Source: Candidatus Azobacteroides sp. (GTDB taxonomy: Bacteria; Bacteroidota; Bacteroidia; Bacteroidales; WRGA01). From it: a stretch of DNA of 64,000 nt. The stretch spans positions 116,503-180,502 of the forward strand of contig JAJQEC010000090.1 of the NCBI GenBank assembly GCA_021201815.1, read 5' to 3'. The notes below the pieces were generated by a model, which saw nothing but the letters and a program-made list of their open reading frames with translations, ran no database searches and was not told the origin of the DNA. Below are positions 28,890 to 37,838 of this stretch, piece after piece (within the stretch, counting starts at the first letter, position 1; every line of letters starts with the position of its first letter). A program made the translations under genes and the position numbers.

Positions 28890-29004
28890 TCTCCCGCTGG
28901 TCGCAAATCCTGAGGTCACTCCGCAGTCTTTCTGCCTGTCTCCCGTTGGTCGCTCCGGCTGTAGACTGCGGGGGCAAGCCTGCGCTTTATCTCCCGCTGG
29001 TCGC
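28890..29004 (+). repeat. three iteron-like repeats, candidate oriT region
   Basis: TCTCCCGCTGGTCGC occurs at 28890-28904 and 28990-29004, and with one change (TCTCCCGTTGGTCGC) at 28939-28953, spaced 49 and 51 bases. They lie just upstream of mobC and the relaxase gene, where the transfer origin of mobilizable elements is normally found. Confidence 0.55.
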
Positions 29005-29069
29005 TTCCGCTTTGGCTTGCCCGGGTGGCAGAATGTGCCAAATAGTTTTCCATACTTTTAAAAGCCTGT

Positions 29070-29423
29070 ATGATGGAAAATAGGAAAAACAGGAAACCAA
29101 AAAGAGGACGACCCGTGAAGGAAAAAGAAAAGCTGACAACTTCAATTAATCTGAAACTGACCGGAACGGATTTTAATTCCGTGAAGGAAAAAGCAGAAAA
29201 GATGGGCATGAAAGCAACGCAATATGCACGGGAAATGACGCTGAAAGGCAGTATTAAATCCCGCTTTACCCTCGAGGAACTTGACCTGATACGTAGACTT
29301 GCTGGCATGGCAAATAACCTCAACCAGATTGCCCGCCAAGCCAATAAGGCAGGTTTTGCCCGGGTGGGTATAGACATCATAGATATAATCTCCCAAATCA
29401 AAAAACTACTGGATGATAGCTAA
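29070..29423 (+). CDS. mobC: MobC-like relaxosome accessory protein
   Basis: A 117-residue basic protein. The N-terminus is Lys/Arg-rich (NRKNRKPKRGRPVKEKEK), followed by a ribbon-helix-helix-like segment (LTTSINLKLTGTDFNSVKEKAEKMGM) and the MobC-type C-terminus (LIRRLAGMANNLNQIARQANKAG). MobC proteins bind oriT and help the relaxase nick DNA. The end overlaps the relaxase start (ATG at 29413), the usual coupling for mobC-mobA pairs. The frame is intact, unlike its partner. Confidence 0.88.
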   Translation: MMENRKNRKPKRGRPVKEKEKLTTSINLKLTGTDFNSVKEKAEKMGMKATQYAREMTLKGSIKSRFTLEELDLIRRLAGMANNLNQIARQANKAGFARVGIDIIDIISQIKKLLDDS

Positions 29424-30615
29424 AAATATAAAAGGAAAATCGTTTAAGGGATGTGTCTCTTATGTGATGCATGAAGGGGCAACCTTACTGGAAGCGGAAG
29501 GAGTCTAGGCAGAAACGACAAAAGATATTATCAGGAGTTTTGCCATACAACGTTCCGGCAGGAAGGAGATAAAACAACCTGTCGGACATATCCCTATTGC
29601 TTTTTCACCGGAAGATAAGGAAAAGTTGATCGATGAATTTATGACAAAGCTGGCAAAGGAATATATGAAGGAAATGGGAATTGGTAATACGCAATATATT
29701 ATTGTAAGGCACCATAACACGGAAAATCCCCATATGCATATTGTCTACAACCGGATCAATAATGATTTGAAATTAATATCCGTCAACAACGATTACAAGA
29801 GTAATATTAAAGTTTGTAAGAAACTCAAAGACAAGTACCGCTTAACTTACGGTGAAGGAAAAAAGAAAGTGAAGCGGGAAAAACTCAATAATCCGGATAA
29901 GGTAAAGTATAGGATTTATGATGCTATTAAAGCAGTTTTACCTTATTGTAAGACTCCCAATGAATTAAAATCTTTACTTAGACAGGCAGGTATTGAAACG
30001 TACTTTAAGCTTCAAAGGACTACCGGTGAGATTCAAGGGATATCCTTTAGTTATAAGGATATCTCTTTCAAAGGCTCACAGGTTGACAGGAAACTTAGTT
30101 TCGGCAATCTTAAAAAAGAGTTTGAAAAAACTAAGGAATTACAGGAAAAACAAACTAAAAAAACACAGCTGCAATCCACCACTAAGCCGGAAAAAGAAGA
30201 TACTTTTATAGTTGGAGGAATTAAACTAACTCCCGGACAAGTGAAAATATTGAAGAATGGGGAGGCTATTTTCCTTGAAAATATGCGAAAAAAAGACGGC
30301 TCAGAATTATCTGCTTACCTGTTCTTTGATGACCAGATGGAGCGTCCTTTTTATTCAACTCGAGACCCAGAATCTTTTATCCGACATGGCAAATATGAAA
30401 TGCGTCTTATGGATAAAATCAGGCTTGAGGCGGGTTGCGTAACCCATGCTAAAGTAAGATGGTATGGTGGAGGCTATGCTTATCCGTATTTGTGGAAAGA
30501 GAATAATGAGTATAAAGAATCGTGGGGTGATCTGAGGATACTTAAGACTCAGAAAATTGAAAACAAGGCTAAACAACACATAATCCCGAAGAAAAATGGA
30601 GGAAGGAAATTATAA
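29413..30615 (+). pseudogene. mobA: MobA/BmgA-type relaxase with one in-frame TAG
   Basis: From ATG at 29413 the frame reads MIAKNIKGKSFKGCVSYVMH..., stops at TAG 29506-29508 (codon 32), and then runs open for 369 more codons. The catalytic Tyr of motif I (Tyr17 in CVSYVM) lies before the stop. The metal-binding His motif (HHNTENPHMHIVYNR, His100/101/107/109) lies after it. The C-terminal third (LTPGQVKILKNGEAIFLENM...) resembles the DUF3945 domain of Bacteroides mobilization proteins. No internal start can restore the Tyr, so a nicking enzyme cannot be made without suppression. The rest is well preserved, so inactivation looks recent. An inner Met at 29626 opens the longest remaining fragment (329 residues). 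Confidence 0.85.
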
Positions 30616-30810
30616 TCTAATTTAAAGACACTTTTATATTATTAAATGGTAGATTTTACATATGGATAGCAGTTAAACGGGATGGAGTAACTCAAGAATC
30701 CTAAATAATTCAATTATTTATTTTAATAGTTTAAGATTTAAATAGTATAAATCAGATTTCAAAGTAATAATTTAAAGCTCAACAAACTTATCTTAATAAT
30801 TATTTTTCAA

Positions 30811-30818
30811 TATATTTG
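30811..30818 (+). promoter_or_regulatory. TATATTTG -7 box before the defence operon
   Basis: A perfect TAnnTTTG match 22 bases before the ATG at 30840; no clear -33 TTTG. It would give a leader of about 15 nt for the XRE regulator and the operon behind it. Confidence 0.5.
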
Positions 30819-30839
30819 CATGAAATACCAATATCGATA

Positions 30840-31046
30840 ATGGAAAAGGAACAAATAAATAGGTTAAAAGTCGTACTTGTTGAGAAAGGAAAAACAGGTA
30901 AATGGTTAGCCGAACAATTAGGTAAAGACCCATCAACAGTGTCAAAGTGGTGCTCAAATAAGATTCAACCCTCGTTGGAAATACTTGAAAAAATAGCGCT
31001 TCTGCTGGGTATAGATAGGCGTGAACTATTAAATAAAAGCAAATAA
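30840..31046 (+). CDS. XRE-family transcriptional regulator of the defence operon
   Basis: A 68-residue protein that is nearly all one lambda-repressor-type helix-turn-helix (KGKTGKWLAEQLGKDPSTVSKWCSNKIQPSLEILEKIALLLGIDRREL). I chose the ATG at 30840 (MEKEQINRL) over one eight codons upstream because it lies at a sensible distance from the -7 box, which the longer version would overlap. It ends 1 base before the helicase start, so it is the first gene of the four-gene operon and probably controls it, as small Cro-like regulators often do for restriction-modification loci. Confidence 0.88.
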   Translation: MEKEQINRLKVVLVEKGKTGKWLAEQLGKDPSTVSKWCSNKIQPSLEILEKIALLLGIDRRELLNKSK

Positions 31047-31047
31047 A

Positions 31048-34000
31048 ATGGGTGAGTCAAAATTTTTTACAAATCATATAGGAAACACCCTTTTTGATAA
31101 ATTTAAAGGTATTCGTGAAGGAATGACCTCGCTACATAGCTTTCAGGCAGTAGTAGGGTATTTCCGAAGTTCGGGATATTTCAAAATACGCCAGGAACTG
31201 GGGGATATTGAAAAAATTCAGATACTGGTAGGGATCAATATCGATAATATTTTTCGCAACCATAATAAAAGTCTCCTCTTTATGGCAAACGACACCGTTT
31301 GTTCTGAGGCCATGGAGACTTACAAACGTGATTTTATTCAGGACGTAAAAGATGCAGGCTACTATAAGGATATTGAAGAGGGAATACTTCTCCTTATTGA
31401 TGATATTCACTCTGGTAAAGTTGAATTAAAAATACATCCCACCAAAGACCTGCATGCAAAATTTTATCTGTTTCTACCCGAAAAACATACAAAACATTCT
31501 GACGGTTGGGTGATTATGGGTTCCAGTAACTTATCCAATTCAGGATTAGGACTAACTGAACCACCCCGTTATGAACTGAATGTTTCTATGAAAGATTTTG
31601 ACGATGTAGACTTTTGTAAAAAAGAATTTGATAAGCTATGGGAAGGAGGCATACCTCTCTCTTCTGAAGACATCGAACTATTCCGCAAAAAAACCCATTT
31701 AGGTCAGAATCCGACCCCGTATGAACTTTATATCAAAGTATTAATAGATTTCTTTCAGGGACAGGTTGAGGATGATTTTTCCCTTGAAATGCCCGACGGA
31801 GTAATGAAATTTAAGTACCAGACAGATGCGGTAGGACAAGGGTATGAAATGCTGAAAAAACATAATGGCTTCTTTCTGGCTGATGTCGTAGGACTTGGTA
31901 AAACTGTTGTGGCAACCATGGTCGCCAAACGTTTTATTGAAGAAAATGGCATACGTGAAACAAAGGTGCTGGTCATTTATCCCCCGGCTCTGGCCAGCAA
32001 CTGGAAAGAGACATTTGAAAAGTTTAAAATAGCCAAAAATACAGATTTCTTATCCTGTGGTAGCCTTGAGAAAGTCTTAGAGGGTGAAGAACAATATAGA
32101 AGTGCCGAACAATATGATATGATTTTAGTAGATGAGGCTCATCGTTTCCGGGGAGATTCATCGGCAATGTACGATAAACTCCAGCGTATTTGCAAGACCG
32201 ACAGGGAATATGAAGGACGTGTCGGTGGACGCAAGAAGAGTGTTGTATTAATTTCAGCTACTCCGCTAAATAACCGTCCTGATGACCTATACAACCTGTT
32301 GATGCTCTTTCAGGACAAACGTAAATCCACCATAGACGGAGTAAACAACCTGCAAAATTACTTTGCTCCTAAAATAGCAGCTTACAAACAGATGATGTCA
32401 TCCAAAAATCAAAGTATAGATGTACATCAGGTAAATGCATTATACGAGTCTATCCGTAAAGATGTTATAGATAAAATAACGGTTCGCAGAACAAGGGAAA
32501 ACATCTTGCGTAATCCCGATTATGCAAAAGACCTGGAGCAACAAAATATCCAATTTCCCGAAATCGGGAAACCGAGGCAAGTCGGATATTTACTTCCGGC
32601 AGAGCTTAAAACCCTATTTGAAAATACCATGGCAACGCTCACCGAAGAGTTGAAATATGCGCGTTACAAAGCGATTGAAAAACTCGAAGGAAAATACAAA
32701 AGCCGGTATCCAAACGCAGAGGCAACCTCCCGTTCGTTAGCAACCATTTACCGAACACATATGGTTAAGCGATTGGAAAGCAGCTTTGAAGCATTTCGTA
32801 AATCGCTCTTCAATTTACGCAGAGCTACCCAGGGAATGGTTGATATGTTTGAAGCTGATAAAGTCATTATTGCACCGGATTTAAAAGTAAAAGAATTGCA
32901 GGACAAAGGCATTGAATTAGATGAAATTATAGCAAGAGGTATTGAAAAATTTAGTATCAAAAAAGAAGACTTCGTCTATCCTGCATCCGCATTTGTCCCC
33001 ACTTTTATTGAGGATTTAAGATTTGATATTACCACACTTGATAACCTGATAGAGCTATGGGGAAAAGTGAAAATAGACCCTAAACTCGACCGTTTTATTG
33101 AGTATTTACAAAAGAAAATCTTTGACACAAAAGAGAATCCAACAGGTAAATTAGTCGTCTTTTCGGAAAGTAAAGACACCATTGGCTACCTTGAAAAAGA
33201 GATAAAATCCCGGCTGGGCAGGAAAGATATCTTATCCGTTTCCTCTTCCGACCGAAAACAACAATTCGCTGTCATCCAGGAAAACTTCGATGCCAATCAC
33301 ACGGTAAAGAAAGACGATTATAATATAATCATCGCCACCGATGTACTAGCTGAGGGAGTAAACCTACACCGTGCCAACGTCATAGTTAATTATGACACGC
33401 CCTGGAACGCCTCACGTTTAATGCAGCGAATAGGACGTGTAAACCGTATAGGGAGTATCGCCGGAGTCATTGTAAACTATATGTTTTACCCATCCGCCGA
33501 AGGAGATGCCCAAATACGTCTCTACAAAAATGCATTAGCAAAACTACAGGGGTTCCACTCCGCCTATGGAGAAGATTCACAGATTTACTCACTCGAAGAA
33601 ATAGTACAGCAGTTCGAATTATTTAATCCGAATATTGGAGATGATGTAGATAAAACACTAGCTTTTTTACGGGAAATACGGGAATTCCGGGCTGCCAACC
33701 CCGAAGAATATGAACGTATCAAAAAGTTACCATTCAAATCCCGCACAGGAAGAGAGGTCGCTATAGCCAATAAAAAAGGCATTCAGCCAAATATGTCATT
33801 AGTATATATAGCAGCTCCATTCAAACACGAATTTTACCTAGTAGAAGGACAAACAGCCAAAGATATAGGATTTCTGGAAGCAGCTGAACTATTTAAAGCA
33901 ACTCCGGAAGAACCCGTTGCCGGTATTAATGACATCCACTATCAACAGGTAGCCGCAGCACAGTCCAAATACGATAAAGAGGTGATCCTGATGAAAGATG

Positions 34001-34326
34001 AAACCATCTCAACCGCAAGTGACAAAGATACTCATACTGATGCCGCACGCACATTACTCAAAAAAATGAAGCGTGAGTGCCCCAACCATGAAAACAGGAC
34101 TCATTGCGATATCCTGATGAAATATGTAGAATTAGGCACCTATGTGCAACTCACACGCGAATTGCACAGACTGGAACGAAAATTACGCAACAAAGTCCTC
34201 ACTTCGGAAGAAGTGGAAATAAAACTCAGGAAATTTGTGGCCAAATACCACAAAGCACAAAATGCTAAAATTGTGGAAGCAGAAGACAACACACCACAAA
34301 TTGTTTTATCTGAAACATTTATTTAA
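31048..34326 (+). CDS. PLD-nuclease/SF2 helicase fusion of a helicase-methylase-ATPase defence system
   Basis: A 1092-residue protein. Residues about 1-220 are a phospholipase D-type nuclease domain: His136-x-Lys138 in DLHAKFYLF with GSSNLSNSG downstream (one HxK motif, so it may work as a dimer). Residues about 250-860 are an SF2 (SNF2-like) helicase: Walker A with Lys285 in VGLGKTVVAT, DEAH at Asp362, SATPLNN, and motif VI QRIGRVNRIGS (Arg794, Arg797). The C-terminal 200 residues are helical and unassigned. Helicases fused to a PLD nuclease are known in anti-phage systems, where ATP-driven DNA translocation is joined to cleavage. It begins 1 base after the XRE gene and 17 bases before the methylase gene. 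The order helicase, methylase, ATPase matches the Hma architecture as I recall it. Confidence 0.9.
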   Translation: MGESKFFTNHIGNTLFDKFKGIREGMTSLHSFQAVVGYFRSSGYFKIRQELGDIEKIQILVGINIDNIFRNHNKSLLFMANDTVCSEAMETYKRDFIQDVKDAGYYKDIEEGILLLIDDIHSGKVELKIHPTKDLHAKFYLFLPEKHTKHSDGWVIMGSSNLSNSGLGLTEPPRYELNVSMKDFDDVDFCKKEFDKLWEGGIPLSSEDIELFRKKTHLGQNPTPYELYIKVLIDFFQGQVEDDFSLEMPDGVMKFKYQTDAVGQGYEMLKKHNGFFLADVVGLGKTVVATMVAKRFIEENGIRETKVLVIYPPALASNWKETFEKFKIAKNTDFLSCGSLEKVLEGEEQYRSAEQYDMILVDEAHRFRGDSSAMYDKLQRICKTDREYEGRVGGRKKSVVLISATPLNNRPDDLYNLLMLFQDKRKSTIDGVNNLQNYFAPKIAAYKQMMSSKNQSIDVHQVNALYESIRKDVIDKITVRRTRENILRNPDYAKDLEQQNIQFPEIGKPRQVGYLLPAELKTLFENTMATLTEELKYARYKAIEKLEGKYKSRYPNAEATSRSLATIYRTHMVKRLESSFEAFRKSLFNLRRATQGMVDMFEADKVIIAPDLKVKELQDKGIELDEIIARGIEKFSIKKEDFVYPASAFVPTFIEDLRFDITTLDNLIELWGKVKIDPKLDRFIEYLQKKIFDTKENPTGKLVVFSESKDTIGYLEKEIKSRLGRKDILSVSSSDRKQQFAVIQENFDANHTVKKDDYNIIIATDVLAEGVNLHRANVIVNYDTPWNASRLMQRIGRVNRIGSIAGVIVNYMFYPSAEGDAQIRLYKNALAKLQGFHSAYGEDSQIYSLEEIVQQFELFNPNIGDDVDKTLAFLREIREFRAANPEEYERIKKLPFKSRTGREVAIANKKGIQPNMSLVYIAAPFKHEFYLVEGQTAKDIGFLEAAELFKATPEEPVAGINDIHYQQVAAAQSKYDKEVILMKDETISTASDKDTHTDAARTLLKKMKRECPNHENRTHCDILMKYVELGTYVQLTRELHRLERKLRNKVLTSEEVEIKLRKFVAKYHKAQNAKIVEAEDNTPQIVLSETFI

Positions 34327-34343
34327 AACTTATCAGCACAACA

Positions 34344-37300
34344 ATGGACAAGCAACAGTTACAAAATATATTCAAGAATCCATACAGTACTACAAACTGG
34401 CAACAGGTATTACAGGATTTATTCAAAGCAACAGAGTTACGCCGCGAACCCAAATCCTTGGAGAACGAAGGAAATGAAAATGTGGAAGGCTTTGAATTAG
34501 GACGCATCGTTACATCCGACGGGTACGAAATAGGACTTTATGAGTTTGAGATTAAATCCAGACATAACATAAAGATGAACCGCGTAGGACTTCGTGGACT
34601 TGTAAAAAACTTTTTGAAATTCAAAGTAGAAGCAGCCTTAGTCGTGTACTACAATAGCAACGAATGGCGGCTATCATTTATATGCGATTTGCAGGACGAA
34701 AAGACAGCCCCCAAACGGTTCACTTACCTTTTTGGTAACGATACCGAAACATATCGTACACCCATTGAACGTTTCTTAACCCTTGCAGAAGGCAAAGTAG
34801 ATTTTACAGCCATCCGTGAGGCCTTCTCAGTAGAAAAATTAAGCAGAGAATTTTTTAAAGATTACAAATCACAATATGATAAATTCTTAAAATATCTGGG
34901 AGCAGAGCAGAAAAAGAACCGGGATTATGTAAAAAAACTACTCGGACGGTTAGTATTCCTGCAATTTCTGCAAAAGAAAGGATGGATGGGAGTTCCTGCC
35001 ACAAATGCAGTAAATGATTGGAACGGTGGCGACAAAAACTACCTGTTAAACCTTTTCAGAAACACTCCTTATCAAGACATTTTTTTGAATAAGGTACTGG
35101 AAATACTTTTTTTTGACACCTTAAACAAAGAACGGCCCGGTGATTTGGCAGACCCGGTTTTGGGCGAAAATATCCGTATTCCCTATCTCAACGGAGGACT
35201 ATTCGAACCGGACATAACAGATAAAAACGCTGTAAACTTCCCTGCTGAATACTTCCGTGGACTATTAGAATTTTTCGGACAATATAACTTTACAATCGAC
35301 GAAAACGACCCAAGTGATGCAGAGGTAGGGATTGACCCGGAAATGCTCGGGCATATTTTTGAAAACCTGCTAGAAGATAATAAAGATAAAGGCGCATTCT
35401 ATACTCCCAAAGAAATCGTACGCTATATGTGCCAGCAGAGTTTGATAGAATATTTACAAACCAAACTCGGTAAACATCCCCAGATAGAAGAATTTATAAA
35501 AACAGGTTACATAGAAAACCGCAACAACAAAATGAACTTCATTGTTGCCAATGCCAAAACAATAGAACAACTCCTCGACACCGTAAAAATATGCGATCCG
35601 GCCATAGGTTCAGGCGCATTCCCTATGGGTATTTTAAGTGAAATTTTCAGAGCCAAAATGGCTTTAAATCTAACACTCGACCCGGCTGAAGTTAAAAAAG
35701 AGATTATCCAAAATAGCATTTATGGAGTTGACATCGAACAGGGAGCTGTTGATATTGCACGCCTTCGCTTCTGGTTATCATTAGTAGTAGATGAAAAAGT
35801 ACCTCAACCGCTCCCCAACCTGGATTACAAGATTATGTGTGGAAACTCACTATTGAGCCGTTTTCTACTTGATACACCTATCAATGAGGTTTTTGCCCAA
35901 TACAATAAAGAACACAAAACCAATTTCACCTTAGACAGTTATAAAAAATTAGTTTTGGACTATACTAACACCTCTTTACCTGATAAGAAAAATGAATTCA
36001 GAAAAACCATCGAAGAGATAAAAGGAGCATTCAAGACAGAACTGGCAGATAGTAAAATAAGAGACCGTCAAAAATTAGAGAATAAAATCAAGGAATTAGA
36101 AAGTCCCACCCTGTTTGGAGGCCCATCAAAAGAAAACCTGAAAGAGGCGAAAATTCTTCGTGCTAAGCTGGATAAAATGTTGCATAGCGAACAGGATATC
36201 ATAAACAACAAACTCTACGAAGATAGCTTTGAATGGCGCTTTGAACTACCCTGTATATTAGATGAAGAGGGTCGGTTTATGGGATTTGATATAGTGATAG
36301 GAAACCCACCCTATTTAAGAATTCAGGGAATCAGAGAGGGCAATCCTGCTTTTGCAGACGAATTAAGCGATAAATATGATGCAGCAACAGGTTCTTTTGA
36401 CATGTATGCTTTATTTGTAGAAAGAGGTTTGCAGATAATAAAAGAAACCGGCCTTGTTAATTACATTATGCCTGTGAAGTGGACAAATGCAGCTTTTGGC
36501 AAAGGATTGAGAGACATTGCTTCTAGAGAGAAATCAGCCAACAGAATTGTAAATTTCGGAGCCTATCAGGTATTCAATGCTTCCACTTATACCGGGTTGC
36601 AATGGTTCAAACCAAACAGTGAGATTCTATCATATATTGAACTCGACCGTAATTTGGATACCAATCAGGATTTAGGAGTTTATCTGGATACATTAGAAGA
36701 GGATAGTTTTGCAAAATTACCAGCAAATAAACTTACGACTCAGCCTTGGGTATTGACTGTCGGGAACACTACAACTATACTCAATAATTTAGATGAACAC
36801 CCCCGGAGAATGAACGATATTTTCGATAAAATTTTTCAGGGATTAGCTACAAGTAAAGACGATGTTTATTTTCTGCATAAATGCAGTGAGCAAAATAATA
36901 TAGTAATAGGATACTCAGAGTATTTAAAGAGGGAGATACATATTGAACGGGGATTGGTAAAACCTTTGTTAAAAGGAAAAGATGTGCATCGTTATGATAC
37001 AATATCAACCAACCGATTTGTTATTTTTCCATATATTTTAGCCGGAGGTAACCCCATTCTTTATACAGAGAATGAGATTGCTGATAAATTTCCTTTGGGT
37101 TATGCATACCTTAAAGAGTGTGAACCAGCAATTCGGGGACGAGAAAAAGGACGTTTAATAAATGATAAGTTTTGGTATAAATACATTTATCCTAAAAACC
37201 TTGTTTTATTTGATAATGAGAAACTGGTAGCACCTGATATTTCATTGGGAGGTAATTTTGCTTATGATTTACATGGGAAGTTTTATCAAACAACAACCAT

Positions 37301-37838
37301 ATATGGCTACATAAAAAAGCCTCATATTAAAGAAAGCTATAAACTACTAATGGCATTATTCAACTCGAAGTTATGTTGGTGGTTTTTAGTTAATACAGGT
37401 ACAACACTTGCTAATGGCTTCTTCCGTTTCAAACCGGACTATATTAAACCATTCCCGGTTCCTAAAGAAATTTCACTTGAAGTCGATAAGCTTGTATCCC
37501 GGTTAGTAGATTTCCAAATCTACTTACACGACAGCACACATCCTGATATCTTTGGGCATACTTCCAACGAAAGACTGATAACACATATCGATGATATCCT
37601 TAACATGGTCATTTATGAGCTCTATTTTGAAGAGCACATGAAAGAAAAAGAGATAAACGTAATCAACTATCTTCAGTCCTATTTATCAGCTAATATGGAT
37701 AAAAATGACTTAACCAAAGAGATTGAAAAACTTTATTTATGGTATCAGGACTCAGATAATATGGTACGTCAGCGCATCATGTTAATAGAAACACGAAGTA
37801 AAAATATGCTTTATGAAATAAATAAAACTACATTATGA
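34344..37838 (+). CDS. Eco57I-type adenine DNA methyltransferase of the defence system
   Basis: A 1164-residue protein. SAM-binding motif I is DPAIGSGAF (Asp418), and the catalytic motif IV is NPPY at Asn654, which marks an N6-adenine methyltransferase. The N-terminal 330 residues include a conserved block (GYEIGLYEFEIKSRHN) with the look of a nuclease or structural domain, but I cannot assign catalytic residues. After about residue 830 the protein matches the TaqI-type C-terminal recognition domain (LVKPLLKGKDVHRYD, then NGFFRFKPDYIKPFPVP). Size and layout resemble type IIG or PglX-like enzymes. It probably marks host DNA so that the helicase-nuclease spares it. It shares 4 bases (ATGA) with the next gene. 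Confidence 0.92.
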   Translation: MDKQQLQNIFKNPYSTTNWQQVLQDLFKATELRREPKSLENEGNENVEGFELGRIVTSDGYEIGLYEFEIKSRHNIKMNRVGLRGLVKNFLKFKVEAALVVYYNSNEWRLSFICDLQDEKTAPKRFTYLFGNDTETYRTPIERFLTLAEGKVDFTAIREAFSVEKLSREFFKDYKSQYDKFLKYLGAEQKKNRDYVKKLLGRLVFLQFLQKKGWMGVPATNAVNDWNGGDKNYLLNLFRNTPYQDIFLNKVLEILFFDTLNKERPGDLADPVLGENIRIPYLNGGLFEPDITDKNAVNFPAEYFRGLLEFFGQYNFTIDENDPSDAEVGIDPEMLGHIFENLLEDNKDKGAFYTPKEIVRYMCQQSLIEYLQTKLGKHPQIEEFIKTGYIENRNNKMNFIVANAKTIEQLLDTVKICDPAIGSGAFPMGILSEIFRAKMALNLTLDPAEVKKEIIQNSIYGVDIEQGAVDIARLRFWLSLVVDEKVPQPLPNLDYKIMCGNSLLSRFLLDTPINEVFAQYNKEHKTNFTLDSYKKLVLDYTNTSLPDKKNEFRKTIEEIKGAFKTELADSKIRDRQKLENKIKELESPTLFGGPSKENLKEAKILRAKLDKMLHSEQDIINNKLYEDSFEWRFELPCILDEEGRFMGFDIVIGNPPYLRIQGIREGNPAFADELSDKYDAATGSFDMYALFVERGLQIIKETGLVNYIMPVKWTNAAFGKGLRDIASREKSANRIVNFGAYQVFNASTYTGLQWFKPNSEILSYIELDRNLDTNQDLGVYLDTLEEDSFAKLPANKLTTQPWVLTVGNTTTILNNLDEHPRRMNDIFDKIFQGLATSKDDVYFLHKCSEQNNIVIGYSEYLKREIHIERGLVKPLLKGKDVHRYDTISTNRFVIFPYILAGGNPILYTENEIADKFPLGYAYLKECEPAIRGREKGRLINDKFWYKYIYPKNLVLFDNEKLVAPDISLGGNFAYDLHGKFYQTTTIYGYIKKPHIKESYKLLMALFNSKLCWWFLVNTGTTLANGFFRFKPDYIKPFPVPKEISLEVDKLVSRLVDFQIYLHDSTHPDIFGHTSNERLITHIDDILNMVIYELYFEEHMKEKEINVINYLQSYLSANMDKNDLTKEIEKLYLWYQDSDNMVRQRIMLIETRSKNMLYEINKTTL

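Noticed and set aside
28646..29401. Several overlapping ORFs on both strands before and over mobC
   Set aside because: They arise from the GC-rich repeat patch and from the opposite strand of mobC, which has the recognised protein.
20112..30615. Possible alternative genetic code or stop-codon recoding because of several in-frame stops (TAA, TGA, TAG)
   Set aside because: Intact genes in the same window end normally at all three stop codons, and the broken genes are typical decaying mobile-element genes; a standard code with nonsense mutations is simpler.
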